DNA of 33,279 bases, from contig JALFXH010000030.1 of NCBI GenBank assembly GCA_022786965.1, positions 1 to 33,279 of the forward strand, given 5' to 3'. This document shows positions 18,163-26,650 of the stretch, piece after piece; positions within the stretch are counted from its first letter, which is position 1; every line of letters starts with the position of its first letter. Both the position numbers and the translations under genes were made by a program. The DNA comes from Clostridiales bacterium (GTDB lineage: Bacteria; Bacillota; Clostridia; Oscillospirales; Oscillospiraceae). A model generated the notes under the pieces. The model searched no databases. It had not been told where the DNA came from and saw only the letters and a list, made by a program, of their open reading frames with translations.

Positions 18163-19224
18163 ATGAAGAAAAACCCCCTGAGCCTCCAGGTGGATTTGGA
18201 GGACTTCCTGCCCGCAACCGACGCGGAAAAAGAATATATGGTGCAGATGCGCCCCTCTACCACCTTCTTCAAGGACGGCATGAAGCGGCTGCTGCGCAAC
18301 AAGGTCGCCACCGTCAGCATGATCATTATTATTGTGATCACTCTGGCCGCCATCATCATCCCCTTCTTCTGGCCCTATTCCTACGACACCATGCTGGGCG
18401 TCCGCCCCGGCAAGCCTGTGGACGCCTCCTTCAACAACCTGGCCCCCTTCCAGTACGGCAAGACCGAGTTGAAGCGCATCGAGGCGGGTGAAAAGGTGTT
18501 CCCCCATGTCTTCGGTACCGACTCCGCCGGACGGGACTACTTCATCCGCGTGGTCTACGGCACCCGGGTGTCCCTGGGCGTAGGCTTCTTTGCCAGCCTC
18601 ATCGTGCTGGTTATCGGCATCACCATGGGCTCCATAGCGGGCTACTGCGGCGGCAAGGTGGATATGCTCATCATGCGATTGGTGGACATCATCTACTCCC
18701 TGCCCGATACCCTGATGATCATTCTGCTGGCCTCCGTCATGAAGGTGGCTCTGGGCCCGATCATCGACAACAATCCCGTGCTCAACAAGCTGGGCAGCAA
18801 CATGATTTCCCTGTTCATCGTCTTCGCCCTGCTTTACTGGGTCAGCATGGCCCGGCAGATCCGGGGCCAGATCCTGTCCCTTAAGGAGCAGGAGTATGTG
18901 CTGGCCGCCCGCTCCACCGGCGCCAAGGCCGGCTGGATCATCACCAAGCACCTGATCCCCAACTGCATCAGCGTCATCATCATCTCCACCGCTCTGCAGA
19001 TTCCCAGCGCCATCTTCACCGAGAGCTTCCTGTCCTATCTGGGTCTGGGCGTCAACGCCCCCATGCCCTCTCTGGGCAGCCTGGCCTCCGAGGCGCTGAA
19101 CGGCCTGAGCAGCTATCCCTACCGTATGGTCATTCCCGCCATCACCATTTCGCTGATTGTGCTGTCCCTGAACCTGTTCGGCGACGGCCTGCGGGACGCC
19201 TTTGACCCCAAGCTGAAATCTTGA
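18163..19224 (+). CDS. oppC: Oligopeptide ABC transporter permease OppC
   Basis: A 353-residue partner of OppB. A cytoplasmic N-terminal tail of about 45 residues precedes the first helix (ATVSMIIIIVITLAAIIIPFFW). The FGTDSAGRDYFIRVVYGTRVSLGVGF signature and the EAA loop EYVLAARSTGAKAGWIITKHLIPN identify OppC/DppC. The ending LNLFGDGLRDAFDPKL is typical. A segment of about 40 residues between helix 1 and FGTDSAGRD is longer than in DppC and is common in clostridial OppC. AAGGAGA precedes the start; oppD follows after 18 bases. Confidence 0.95.
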   Translation: MKKNPLSLQVDLEDFLPATDAEKEYMVQMRPSTTFFKDGMKRLLRNKVATVSMIIIIVITLAAIIIPFFWPYSYDTMLGVRPGKPVDASFNNLAPFQYGKTELKRIEAGEKVFPHVFGTDSAGRDYFIRVVYGTRVSLGVGFFASLIVLVIGITMGSIAGYCGGKVDMLIMRLVDIIYSLPDTLMIILLASVMKVALGPIIDNNPVLNKLGSNMISLFIVFALLYWVSMARQIRGQILSLKEQEYVLAARSTGAKAGWIITKHLIPNCISVIIISTALQIPSAIFTESFLSYLGLGVNAPMPSLGSLASEALNGLSSYPYRMVIPAITISLIVLSLNLFGDGLRDAFDPKLKS

Positions 19225-19242
19225 GAAAGGAGTGTAGAAATT

Positions 19243-20238
19243 ATGGCACTTCTCGAAGTTAAAGACCTGCATACCTCCTTCTACACCCCTGCGGGCGAGG
19301 TCAAAGCGGTCAACGGCGTGTCCTTTAATCTGGAGCGGGGCAAGGTGCTGGGCATCGTGGGCGAATCCGGCTCCGGTAAGTCCGTCACCGCCTACTCCAT
19401 CATGCAGATTTTGGAAAAAACCGGCAAAATCGTCTCCGGCTCCGTGAAATTCGACGGGCAGGAGCTGGTGGGCATCGGCGAGGACGGCATGAAAAATATC
19501 CGGGGCAACAAGATCTCCATTATCTTCCAGGACCCCATGACCTCCCTGAACCCCACCTACACCATCGGCCACCAGCTGATGGAGGCGATTACCCTGCACA
19601 CCGGCCGCAATAAGCAGCAGGCTTGGGACCGGGCCGTGGAAATGCTGCGGCTGGTCAACGTCAACGAGCCGGAAAAGCGGATGAAGCAGTATCCCTTTGA
19701 GTTTTCCGGCGGTATGCGTCAGAGAGTTATGATCGCCATGGCCCTGGCCTGCGAGCCCGACATTCTGATTGCCGACGAACCTACCACCGCTCTGGACGTG
19801 ACCATTCAGGCCCAGATTCTGGAGCTGATGCAGAGTCTCCAGAAGGAGCTGGGCATGGCCATCATCATGATCACCCACGATCTGGGCGTGGTGGCCCAGC
19901 TGTGCGACGAGGTCATCGTCATGTACGCCGGCTCCATCTGCGAGCAGGGCACCGCCGATGAAATTTTCTACAACCCTAAGCACGAATACACCAAGGGCCT
20001 GCTCCGCTCCATTCCCACCCTGGAAAGTGACGGTCAGAAGCTGCAGCCCATCACCGGCACCCCCATTGACCTATTGAATATGCCCGCCGGCTGTCCCTTC
20101 GCCCCCCGGTGCGACGCGGCCATGAAGATCTGCCTGCGGCAGCGCTGCGAGCGGATGCAGATCAACGACGACCATCAGGCCGCCTGCTGGGTCAACGTCC
20201 GGGACGCCAAAATGAAGGAAGGAGGGAACAACCAATGA
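19243..20238 (+). CDS. oppD: Oligopeptide ABC transporter ATPase OppD
   Basis: A 331-residue ATPase. Walker A GESGSGKS near residue 41, Q-loop IFQDPMTSLNPT, signature FSGGMRQRV, Walker B ILIADEPTTALDVT and the H-loop ITHDLGVV are all intact. The C-terminal GCPFAPRCDAAMKIC cysteine motif belongs to the OppD/DppD family, some members of which carry an Fe-S cluster there. It pairs with OppF to power transport. AAGGAG lies upstream, and its stop overlaps the oppF start (ATGA), implying translational coupling. Confidence 0.95.
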   Translation: MALLEVKDLHTSFYTPAGEVKAVNGVSFNLERGKVLGIVGESGSGKSVTAYSIMQILEKTGKIVSGSVKFDGQELVGIGEDGMKNIRGNKISIIFQDPMTSLNPTYTIGHQLMEAITLHTGRNKQQAWDRAVEMLRLVNVNEPEKRMKQYPFEFSGGMRQRVMIAMALACEPDILIADEPTTALDVTIQAQILELMQSLQKELGMAIIMITHDLGVVAQLCDEVIVMYAGSICEQGTADEIFYNPKHEYTKGLLRSIPTLESDGQKLQPITGTPIDLLNMPAGCPFAPRCDAAMKICLRQRCERMQINDDHQAACWVNVRDAKMKEGGNNQ

Positions 20239-21209
20239 GTCAGGATATGCTGGTGGAAGTCAAGCACCTGAAAGAGTATTTCAATATCAATACCGGTATG
20301 TTCTCCTCCAAGCCCCTGAAGGCTGTGGACGATGTGTCCTTCTCCATCCGCCAGGGCGAGACCCTGGGCCTGGTCGGTGAGTCCGGCTGCGGCAAAACCA
20401 CCGTGGGCCGCACCCTGCTGCACCTGTACAAGCCTACGGACGGCGAAATCTGGTTCGACGGCAAGCAGATCGTTACCAAAAAGGACATTGCCGAGTACCG
20501 GCAGAAGACCGCCATGGTTTTCCAGGACCCCTATTCCTCTCTGAACCCCCGTATGACCGTGGCCGACATCATTGGCGAGCCGCTGGACGTGCACAAGATG
20601 TACGGCAGTGAAAAAGAGCGCAAGGAGCGGATTCTGGAGCTGATGAGCCAGGTGGGTCTGAACTCCGAGCACGCCAACCGCTACGCCCACGAGTTCTCCG
20701 GCGGTCAGCGTCAGCGGATCGGCATCGCCCGGGCGCTGGCCATGAAGCCCCAGTTCGTGGTCTGTGACGAGCCGGTGTCCGCCCTGGACGTGTCCATTCA
20801 GGCCCAGGTCATCAATATGTTTGATGAATTGCAGGACAAGATGGGCCTGACCTACCTGTTCATTGCCCATGATTTGCTGGTGGTGCGGCACATTTCCGAC
20901 AGAATCGCCGTGATGTACCTTGGTAAAATGGTGGAGCTGGCGGACGCCCGGGAAATCTACGACCACCCCCTGCACCCCTATACCCGCAGCCTTATGTCCG
21001 CGGTGCCTCTGCCCGACCCCAAGATGGCCCGGGAGAATCAGCGAATCGTGCTCACCGGCGACATCCCCAGCCCTCTGAACGCCCCCTCCGGCTGTCCCTT
21101 CCGGACCCGCTGCCCCTACGCCAGCGAGGTCTGCGCCCAGAGTATGCCCGAATTCAAGGACGTGGGCGGCGGCCACTATGTGGCCTGCCATAATCTGGAT
21201 AAGGTCTGA
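20235..21209 (+). CDS. oppF: Oligopeptide ABC transporter ATPase OppF
   Basis: A 324-residue ATPase, the second engine of the transporter. Walker [11 protein letters not shown]-loop [15 protein letters not shown], signature [15 protein letters not shown], Walker [15 protein letters not shown] and H-loop IAHDLLVV are present; the tail has [15 protein letters not shown]. The ATG at 20235 is chosen from AAGGAGGG 10 bases upstream and from the protein start typical of OppF ([11 protein letters not shown]); the open frame to its left is only the shadow of oppD. It overlaps oppD by four bases. Confidence 0.95.
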   Translation: MSQDMLVEVKHLKEYFNINTGMFSSKPLKAVDDVSFSIRQGETLGLVGESGCGKTTVGRTLLHLYKPTDGEIWFDGKQIVTKKDIAEYRQKTAMVFQDPYSSLNPRMTVADIIGEPLDVHKMYGSEKERKERILELMSQVGLNSEHANRYAHEFSGGQRQRIGIARALAMKPQFVVCDEPVSALDVSIQAQVINMFDELQDKMGLTYLFIAHDLLVVRHISDRIAVMYLGKMVELADAREIYDHPLHPYTRSLMSAVPLPDPKMARENQRIVLTGDIPSPLNAPSGCPFRTRCPYASEVCAQSMPEFKDVGGGHYVACHNLDKV

Positions 21210-21249
21210 TGGTTTTGCCCATCCGGGCTATTTTTCTCAGGCTTCAAAT

Positions 21250-21278
21250 CCGCTGCCCGATGGAGAAACGGGCGGCGG
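21250..21278 (+). promoter_or_regulatory. Intercistronic hairpin between oppF and oppA
   Basis: CCGCTGCCCG and CGGGCGGCGG form a 10-bp stem (one G-U pair) around a 9-base loop, about 45 bases before oppA. No T run follows, so it is more likely an mRNA-stabilising or processing element that protects an abundant oppA transcript than a full terminator. No strong separate oppA promoter was seen. Confidence 0.5.
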
Positions 21279-21322
21279 GTCTGAAATAAATTTATTACTA
21301 TGTGAAAGGAAATGAAAAAGCA

Positions 21323-23149
21323 ATGAAGAAACTCATTTGCATGGTGCTGGCACTGGTCATGGTCCTGTCCCTGGCTGCCTGCGGCGGTTCCTCCGCCCCT
21401 GCCGCTACTCAGGCTCCCGCTGCTGACACCCCCGCCGCTGGCGAGACCGCCGCTCCCGCTGCTGTCTCCGCTGACAAGCTGAACGTGTGTATCGCTTCCG
21501 AGCCTGATACCATCGACCCCGCTCTGAACTCCGCCGTGGACGGCGGCACTATGTGCTCTCACCTGTTCGCGGGTCTGGCCAAGTGGGACCTGGATGCCAA
21601 CGGCAACTTGGTCATCATGGCAGACTGCGCCACTGAGCTGGTGGATGGCGTTGAGAACGAGGACGGCACCGTCACCTACACCTACACCCTGCGTGACGGC
21701 CTGAAGTGGTCCGATGGTCAGGATCTGACCGCCGGCGACTTCGCCTTTGCCTGGAAGCGCGCCGCTTCCACCGCTCTGGGCGCTGACTACGGCTACATGT
21801 TCGAGGTCATCAAGGGCTATCCCGACGAGCTGGCTGTTGAGGCTACCGACGACAAGACTCTGGTGGTCACCCTGAACAACGCCGTTGCCTACTGGAACGA
21901 GCTGATGTCCTTCCCCACCTACTTCCCCGTCCGTGAGGACGTGGTCGCCAACGAGGGCTGGGCTACCGATCCTTCCACCTATATCTCCAACGGCGCCTAC
22001 ACCATGACCGGCTGGACCCACAACTCCATCATCACCCTGACCAAGAACGAGAACTACTGGAATGCTGAGAACATCACCATGAAGGAGATCAACTTCTACC
22101 TGTCCGATGACGCCAACAACATGCTGTCCAACTTCAAGAACGGTGAGTGGCTGCTGATCGACGACGTGCCCACCAACGAAATCCCCGCTCTGAAGACCGA
22201 TTATCCCGATGAGTTCAAGGTCGCTGGCCAGATCGGCACCTACTACGTCTGCTGGAACATCAACGAGAAGATTCTGCCCGCCGGCAGCACCCTGACCGGT
22301 GCTGAGGCTGAGGCTGCCAAGGCTGAGATCCGCAACGCCATCACTCTGCTGTACGACCGTAACTACATTGTTGAGGAGATCGCTCAGGGCGGTCAGGTTC
22401 CCGCTTCCTCCTTCGTCGCCATGGGTATGACCGATGCCGACGGCTCCCAGTTCTACAAGAACGCCGGTCACAACGATGGCTTTGACGGCTACTACGATGT
22501 GTCCGAGGACGCTTACGAGGCTAACTACGAGACCGCTATCGAGACTCTGAAGAAGTACTACACCTACGACGAGTCCACCGGTATGTTCACCGACTTCCCC
22601 ACTCTGACCTACCTGTACAACACCTCTGAGGGCCACAAGGCCATCGGCGAGTACCTGTCCTCCGCTCTGGCTGCCGTGGGCATCACCATGAACCTGGAGA
22701 ACCAGGAGTGGAACACCTTCCTGAACACCCGTAAGAACGGCGACTACTCCGTTGCCCGTAACGGCTGGCTGGCTGACTACAACGATCCCATCTCCTTCCT
22801 GGATATGTGGGTCACCGGCTCCGGCAACAACGACGCGCAGTTCGGCAAGGGCGCGCACAAGGACGTGAAGGCCTACTCTCTGGATCTGACCGATCTGGGC
22901 TATGATGTCAACGTGGTTGACGGCACCTGGGCTGAGACCTATGACGTGATCATCGGCCTGGTCAAGACCTGCACCGACACCGCTACCCGTTATGAGCTGA
23001 TGCACCGCGCCGAGGATCTGCTGATGAGCACCGGCTGCATCGTGCCTCTGTACTTCTACACCGACCTGTACATGATCGACTCCTCCGTTCAGGGCTTCTT
23101 CTCCAACCCCCTGGGCTTCAAGTACTTCATGTACACCACCATCGCCTAA
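21323..23149 (+). CDS. oppA: Oligopeptide-binding lipoprotein OppA
   Basis: A 608-residue extracellular solute-binding protein (SBP_bac_5). The lipoprotein signal is MKKLICMVLALVMVLSLAAC with the lipobox cysteine at residue 20, so it is anchored to the outer face of the membrane. An A/P/T-rich linker follows to about residue 48. The family start KLNVCIASEPDTIDPALNSAVDG, the VTYTYTLRDGLKWSDGQDLTAGDFAFAWKR segment and NYWNAENITMKEINFY are clear; the late NGWLADYNDPISFLDMW is the peptide-binding region. The ATG at 21323 is preferred since a GTG at 21302 would put charged residues before the signal. Codon bias is extreme, in keeping with high expression. It delivers peptides to OppBCDF. Confidence 0.96.
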   Translation: MKKLICMVLALVMVLSLAACGGSSAPAATQAPAADTPAAGETAAPAAVSADKLNVCIASEPDTIDPALNSAVDGGTMCSHLFAGLAKWDLDANGNLVIMADCATELVDGVENEDGTVTYTYTLRDGLKWSDGQDLTAGDFAFAWKRAASTALGADYGYMFEVIKGYPDELAVEATDDKTLVVTLNNAVAYWNELMSFPTYFPVREDVVANEGWATDPSTYISNGAYTMTGWTHNSIITLTKNENYWNAENITMKEINFYLSDDANNMLSNFKNGEWLLIDDVPTNEIPALKTDYPDEFKVAGQIGTYYVCWNINEKILPAGSTLTGAEAEAAKAEIRNAITLLYDRNYIVEEIAQGGQVPASSFVAMGMTDADGSQFYKNAGHNDGFDGYYDVSEDAYEANYETAIETLKKYYTYDESTGMFTDFPTLTYLYNTSEGHKAIGEYLSSALAAVGITMNLENQEWNTFLNTRKNGDYSVARNGWLADYNDPISFLDMWVTGSGNNDAQFGKGAHKDVKAYSLDLTDLGYDVNVVDGTWAETYDVIIGLVKTCTDTATRYELMHRAEDLLMSTGCIVPLYFYTDLYMIDSSVQGFFSNPLGFKYFMYTTIA

Positions 23150-23167
23150 TCGAATTTCTCCAAAGTC

Positions 23168-23196
23168 AAACCGGCAGCCTTCGGGCTGCCGGTTTT
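23168..23196 (+). terminator. Terminator of the opp operon
   Basis: AAACCGGCAGCC - TTCG - GGCTGCCGGTTT, a perfect 12-bp stem with UUCG loop and a T tract, 18 bases after oppA. Confidence 0.95.
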
Positions 23197-23197
23197 G

Positions 23198-23272
23198 TCC
23201 GCAGTGCGGACAGCCAATGCGTTACGAACGCAGGAGATAGTCGTTACACTATTGGGCGTGCTCGGTATCGTT
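23198..23272 (+). repeat. Composite intergenic repeat, single variant unit
   Basis: Hairpin TCCGC-AGT-GCGGA (23198-23210), then AGCCAATGCGTTACGAACGC and a diverged variant core CACTATTGGGCGTGCTCG. It starts directly after the opp terminator. Confidence 0.65.
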
Positions 23273-23325
23273 TTTGTGTACTGTTTGTTAAGTAATTGTT
23301 CTTTAGGTGATTAAGAAACGCCACT

Positions 23326-23399
23326 GTAGGGCGGGGGCTTGCCCCCGCCATCGGCGAAGCCGCTATGGGTAACGGCGGCGGGAGCAAGCCCCGCCCTAC
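23326..23399. repeat. GC-rich palindromic repeat pair, copy of the 8757 element
   Basis: The left arm (23326-23349) is identical over 24 bases to 8757-8780. The right arm (to 23399) is a slightly decayed inverse, GCGGGAGCAAGCCCCGCCC then TAC. The central sequence differs from the 8757 copy. Confidence 0.8.
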
Positions 23400-23437
23400 A
23401 ATGTAACGCAGATATGTTCTACTATTCCTAATTATCT

Positions 23438-23528
23438 GTAGGGGCGGGTCACTGACCCGCCCTTCGGCGTCAGCCGCATACGGAAACAGCCGCTTCGCGG
23501 AAGGGAGGGTCAGTGACCCTCCCCTACA
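23438..23528. repeat. GC-rich palindromic repeat pair with compensatory arms
   Basis: The arms at 23438-23466 and 23500-23528 are inverted copies differing at two positions. The left arm contains GGCGGGTCA-C-TGACCCGCC and the right GGAGGGTCA-G-TGACCCTCC, so each difference is matched within its own hairpin. Confidence 0.8.
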
Positions 23529-23549
23529 ATATGCTTGCGGTTATCAGTG

Positions 23550-23750
23550 ATATTCTCCTTTATCTTCCTAAGCACTTCCGGTCGAGGGGCCCAAAGGATG
23601 TACGACCACCACCAGGGTTCGTAACGTATCGTCAACGGCCACTGGCCGCCGGTCGAGGGGCCCAAAGGATGAAGGATAACCGCCAGCGTTTGTAAACGCA
23701 TTGTCAGCGGCGACTCGCCGCTTAATCATCGCCGAAGGCGATACCACCAC
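23550..23750 (-). repeat. Composite intergenic repeat, two units, inverted match to 4911-5039
   Basis: On minus, from the right: the ATCGCC/GGCGAT hairpin, the hairpin GCGGCGACTCGCCGC (23707-23721), body and core, a second hairpin CGGCC-ACT-GGCCG (23636-23648), another body and core, and the full tail ending at 23550. Positions 23550-23601 equal 4988-5039 (52/52, inverted), and 23707-23750 equal 4911-4954 (43/44, inverted). The 749-bp gap 23150-23898 is almost wholly terminator, repeats and the next promoter. Confidence 0.85.
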
Positions 23751-23817
23751 TTCACACTCCAAACTCCACACTTCTTCCCGCCGCTTCCTGCATTTTTCTG
23801 GAATCTCCCCGCTGTGG

Positions 23818-23846
23818 TTGCAAACAGGGTCGGGTTGTGGTATGAT
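23818..23846 (+). promoter_or_regulatory. sigmaA promoter of the ligase/sugar-transferase operon
   Basis: TTGCAA (23818-23823), 17-base spacer, TATGAT (23841-23846) with an extended TGG in front; the start codon is 53 bases downstream. Confidence 0.85.
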
Positions 23847-23898
23847 AGGCAATTATAAGAGATAGTCTGCCGTTTTTTGGCGGCTCCGGGAGGATACT

Positions 23899-25263
23899 AT
23901 GGAATTTGCGAGGAATCAAAGTGAATGCCGCGCCCGGCGGGTTCAGTTTTTCTGTCTGCTGGCGGTGCTGCTGATCACGCTGGTGTTTTTTCTGCTGGAG
24001 GACCGGGCGTCCGGCCTTGCCTACCTGCTGGTGGAGCGCTGGATAACGCTTCCTGCCATGGTTTTTCTGGGCATCTCCCTGTGCCGGGAGGGGGATAACC
24101 GCTGGCAACTGTACGCCGGGCTTGCCATGATTGCTCTGTTTTTCCTGATTCAGGTGCTCCATCTGGTGCTGGAATCGGAAGCCAAGCAGATTGGCACCTT
24201 CGTCTGCGCCTACGGCCTGTGCTTCCCCTTCGCCGCCGCCACCCGGGACGAGAAAGCGCAAATTGGTCTTAAATGGATGGCCGGCCTGTTTTTGACGGTG
24301 GGAGCGGTGCTGACGATTTACACCGCGCTGCTGCTTCTGAACGCCGTACCGGCGTATCTCAGTAATTATCTATACTGGGACGGCAGCCGGCTCTTTGCCA
24401 TGGGTCATCCCAACATCTGCGCCACGCTGCTGATGATCAGCATGGTCTTCTGCGCCGGTCTTGCCCTGAAAAGCCGGAAGCTCTGGGTGAAAATCGGACT
24501 ATCAGTTCTGATGCTTGTGCAATTTTTCGCCCTGTCTCTCACCAACGGCAGAACCACCATCATTCTGACCTGCCTGCTGCTGGGCGGCATTGCTTGCTGC
24601 GTCATCCGGGGCCGGGGCTGGAAACGTGCCGCCCTGGCGCTTCTTGCGGCTGTGGTGGTGATGGCGGCGGCTTTCGGCGCTTCCCGGGCCATATACGGCT
24701 GGAATCAGGACCGGCTGCTGCGGCAGTACACCCAAAGCGTCTCCGCCGTGGAAGCAGAGGCGCCGAAGCCCCCGGCCTCGGAGGACAGCGCCGTGCCGCC
24801 GGTCCTGGTGGCCAATGAATACCAGGGCACCCTGTCCGGTGATTTGAAAACCCTCAACGGCAGAACCTATATTTGGAAATACGCTCTGGCCGCGCTGGGG
24901 GAGAATCCCCGCATCAAGTTCATTGGCACGGAATATGTGGAAATGATTCTATCCCGCTATATAGCCTCGCCCCTCTACCACACCCACAATTCCTGGCTGG
25001 AGGCTCTGTATCGCATGGGCCTGCCCGGCCTTGCTGCCGCGCTGGTGATCACCGTTCTGGCGGTCTGGAGCGCGCTGGTGGTGCTGTGGCGCAATACGGA
25101 TCTGTGGAAGAGCTGCATCGCCCTGCTGACCCTGTGCCTGCTGGGCTGTGCCATGCTGGAGCCCTACCTGTTTGTAGCGGATGTGAGCTACTTTTATCTG
25201 GATTTTCTGTTTTTGATGTGCCTGGGCTACCTGTGCCTGTGGCGTAAGGAAAAGGATGCGTGA
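23899..25263 (+). CDS. O-antigen ligase/polymerase-like membrane protein, copy 1
   Basis: A 454-residue protein with about 11-12 predicted membrane helices. The Wzy_C/O-antigen ligase signature is spread over GHPNICATLLMIS (near 173), SLTNGRTTIILTCLLLGG (near 214), the extracytoplasmic loop with TLNGRTYIWKYALAAL (near 318) and HTHNSWLEALYRMGLPGLAAA (near 361). The family transfers or polymerises undecaprenyl-linked glycans outside the membrane; conserved R and H residues in the loop (NGRT, HTHN) match its catalytic features. GGGAGG lies 5 bases before the ATG. The next gene is a full-length paralogue overlapping by 8 bases (ATGCGTGA). Whether it acts as polymerase, ligase or on teichoic-type glycans cannot be told. 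Confidence 0.85.
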   Translation: MEFARNQSECRARRVQFFCLLAVLLITLVFFLLEDRASGLAYLLVERWITLPAMVFLGISLCREGDNRWQLYAGLAMIALFFLIQVLHLVLESEAKQIGTFVCAYGLCFPFAAATRDEKAQIGLKWMAGLFLTVGAVLTIYTALLLLNAVPAYLSNYLYWDGSRLFAMGHPNICATLLMISMVFCAGLALKSRKLWVKIGLSVLMLVQFFALSLTNGRTTIILTCLLLGGIACCVIRGRGWKRAALALLAAVVVMAAAFGASRAIYGWNQDRLLRQYTQSVSAVEAEAPKPPASEDSAVPPVLVANEYQGTLSGDLKTLNGRTYIWKYALAALGENPRIKFIGTEYVEMILSRYIASPLYHTHNSWLEALYRMGLPGLAAALVITVLAVWSALVVLWRNTDLWKSCIALLTLCLLGCAMLEPYLFVADVSYFYLDFLFLMCLGYLCLWRKEKDA

Positions 25264-26650
25264 TGAAATGGTAAGCTGGAACAATCTGACGGTGAACCGG
25301 CGGGTGGATGCCATTGCCGCCGCGGTACAGCGGATTTGTCTGCTGGTGGTCATCGCCGTGGAGCTGCTGTTCTTTCTGCCGGGGGAGGCCGCGGACGGCT
25401 TGGTCTACCTCTTCCTGGAATGGAAGCTGGTGGACATCAGTATTTTGTTCCTGGCGGCATCCCTCTGCCGGAAGTATCTGCGCCAAAGCAAGTGGTTTTT
25501 CCTGCTGGGACTGGTGATCGTGGTCTGGTTCTATGTACTGCGGGGCGTTCATCTGCGGCTGGAAGGGGTCAATCAGGACCCGGGGGCTTTCGTCTGCGCC
25601 TACCTGCTGTGTCTGCCCTTCGCGTCGGCATCCGGGGATAGGCGCTGGGGGCTGAAGGCCTTGGCGGCGGTTTTCGTGCTGACAGGCGCGGTCTTCAGCC
25701 TTTACGCGGTGCTGCTGGTAACACGGCATCTTCCCGGTTTTCTGGAGGGTTACGTTTTCTGGGACGGTCCCCGGTTCGGCACCATGGGACATCCCAATAT
25801 CTGCGCCACCGTTCTCATGATCAGCATCGGTCTGACCCTGGGGTGCGCCCTGAACGTGAAGAAGCTTAAGCTGCCGCTTCTGTGCCTGTCGGCGCTGGAA
25901 TTCTGGGCCCTCTGCCTGACCAACAGCCGCGCAACCATCGTCCTGACCTGCGCCCTTATGGGCGGTATCGTCTTCTGCCTGCTGCGAAAGCCGGAGCGAA
26001 AGCGAATCCTTCTGGCTCTGGCGGCCGCGGCAGCCGTCATGGTGCTGCTGTTCTGCGTATCCCGCTGGGTCTACGCCTGGAATACCCAGCGCCTGACGCA
26101 GCAGGTCCAGCAGGCACAGCTCACGGGTGAGGAAGTTGGTGTGGAGCTGGACAAAAACGGCCAACTGAAAACCCAAAACGGTCAGGGCACCTTTGCCGGC
26201 TCCATGAAGACCCTCAATGGCCGCACGGAGATCTGGGCCGCCGCGATGCAGGCACTGCGGGATCATCCCAAAATTCTGCTGACCGGAACGGAGCACGCCG
26301 GAGATATCATCTCCCCCTACTGGACGCGCATGGACACCCTCCACGCCCACAACGCCTGGCTGCAGGCCCTGTTTCAGCTGGGCATACCCGGCCTGCTGGC
26401 CGCACTGGCGCTTACCGGACTGACGGTGTGGAACGGAGTGGTGCTGCTGTGGCGAAATGACGATCTGATGCACTCCTGCGTTGCCATGGTGGTGCTGTGT
26501 CTCATGGGCTGCGCCATGCTGGAGCCGTACCTGTTTACCGTCAGCGGGCAATTTCACTACTTTGACTTCCTGTTTCTGCTTTGCCTCGGCTACATGAACC
26601 AGTGGCGAAGGCAGAAATTGAATGGGGAAGGGGTACGAGAGAATGTATAA
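25256..26650 (+). CDS. O-antigen ligase/polymerase-like membrane protein, copy 2
   Basis: A 464-residue paralogue of the preceding protein with the same helix layout and motifs: MGHPNICATVLMIS, CLTNSRATIVLTCALMGG, TLNGRTEIWAAAMQAL, HAHNAWLQALFQLGIPGLLAAL and, near the end, LLWRNDDLMHSCVAM ... GCAMLEPYLF. The extracytoplasmic loop is extended and reads QQVQQAQLTGEEVGVELD, unlike copy 1, so acceptor preference may differ. The ATG at 25256 overlaps the copy-1 stop by 8 bases with AAGGA upstream; an ATG at 25268 is a weaker alternative. Its own stop overlaps the next start by 8 bases too. Confidence 0.85.
   Translation: MRDEMVSWNNLTVNRRVDAIAAAVQRICLLVVIAVELLFFLPGEAADGLVYLFLEWKLVDISILFLAASLCRKYLRQSKWFFLLGLVIVVWFYVLRGVHLRLEGVNQDPGAFVCAYLLCLPFASASGDRRWGLKALAAVFVLTGAVFSLYAVLLVTRHLPGFLEGYVFWDGPRFGTMGHPNICATVLMISIGLTLGCALNVKKLKLPLLCLSALEFWALCLTNSRATIVLTCALMGGIVFCLLRKPERKRILLALAAAAAVMVLLFCVSRWVYAWNTQRLTQQVQQAQLTGEEVGVELDKNGQLKTQNGQGTFAGSMKTLNGRTEIWAAAMQALRDHPKILLTGTEHAGDIISPYWTRMDTLHAHNAWLQALFQLGIPGLLAALALTGLTVWNGVVLLWRNDDLMHSCVAMVVLCLMGCAMLEPYLFTVSGQFHYFDFLFLLCLGYMNQWRRQKLNGEGVRENV

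Noticed and set aside
21217..21235. Terminator directly after oppF (GCCC-ATCC-GGGC then TATTTTT)
   Set aside because: Stem of only four pairs; oppA belongs to the same system and lacks a convincing promoter of its own.
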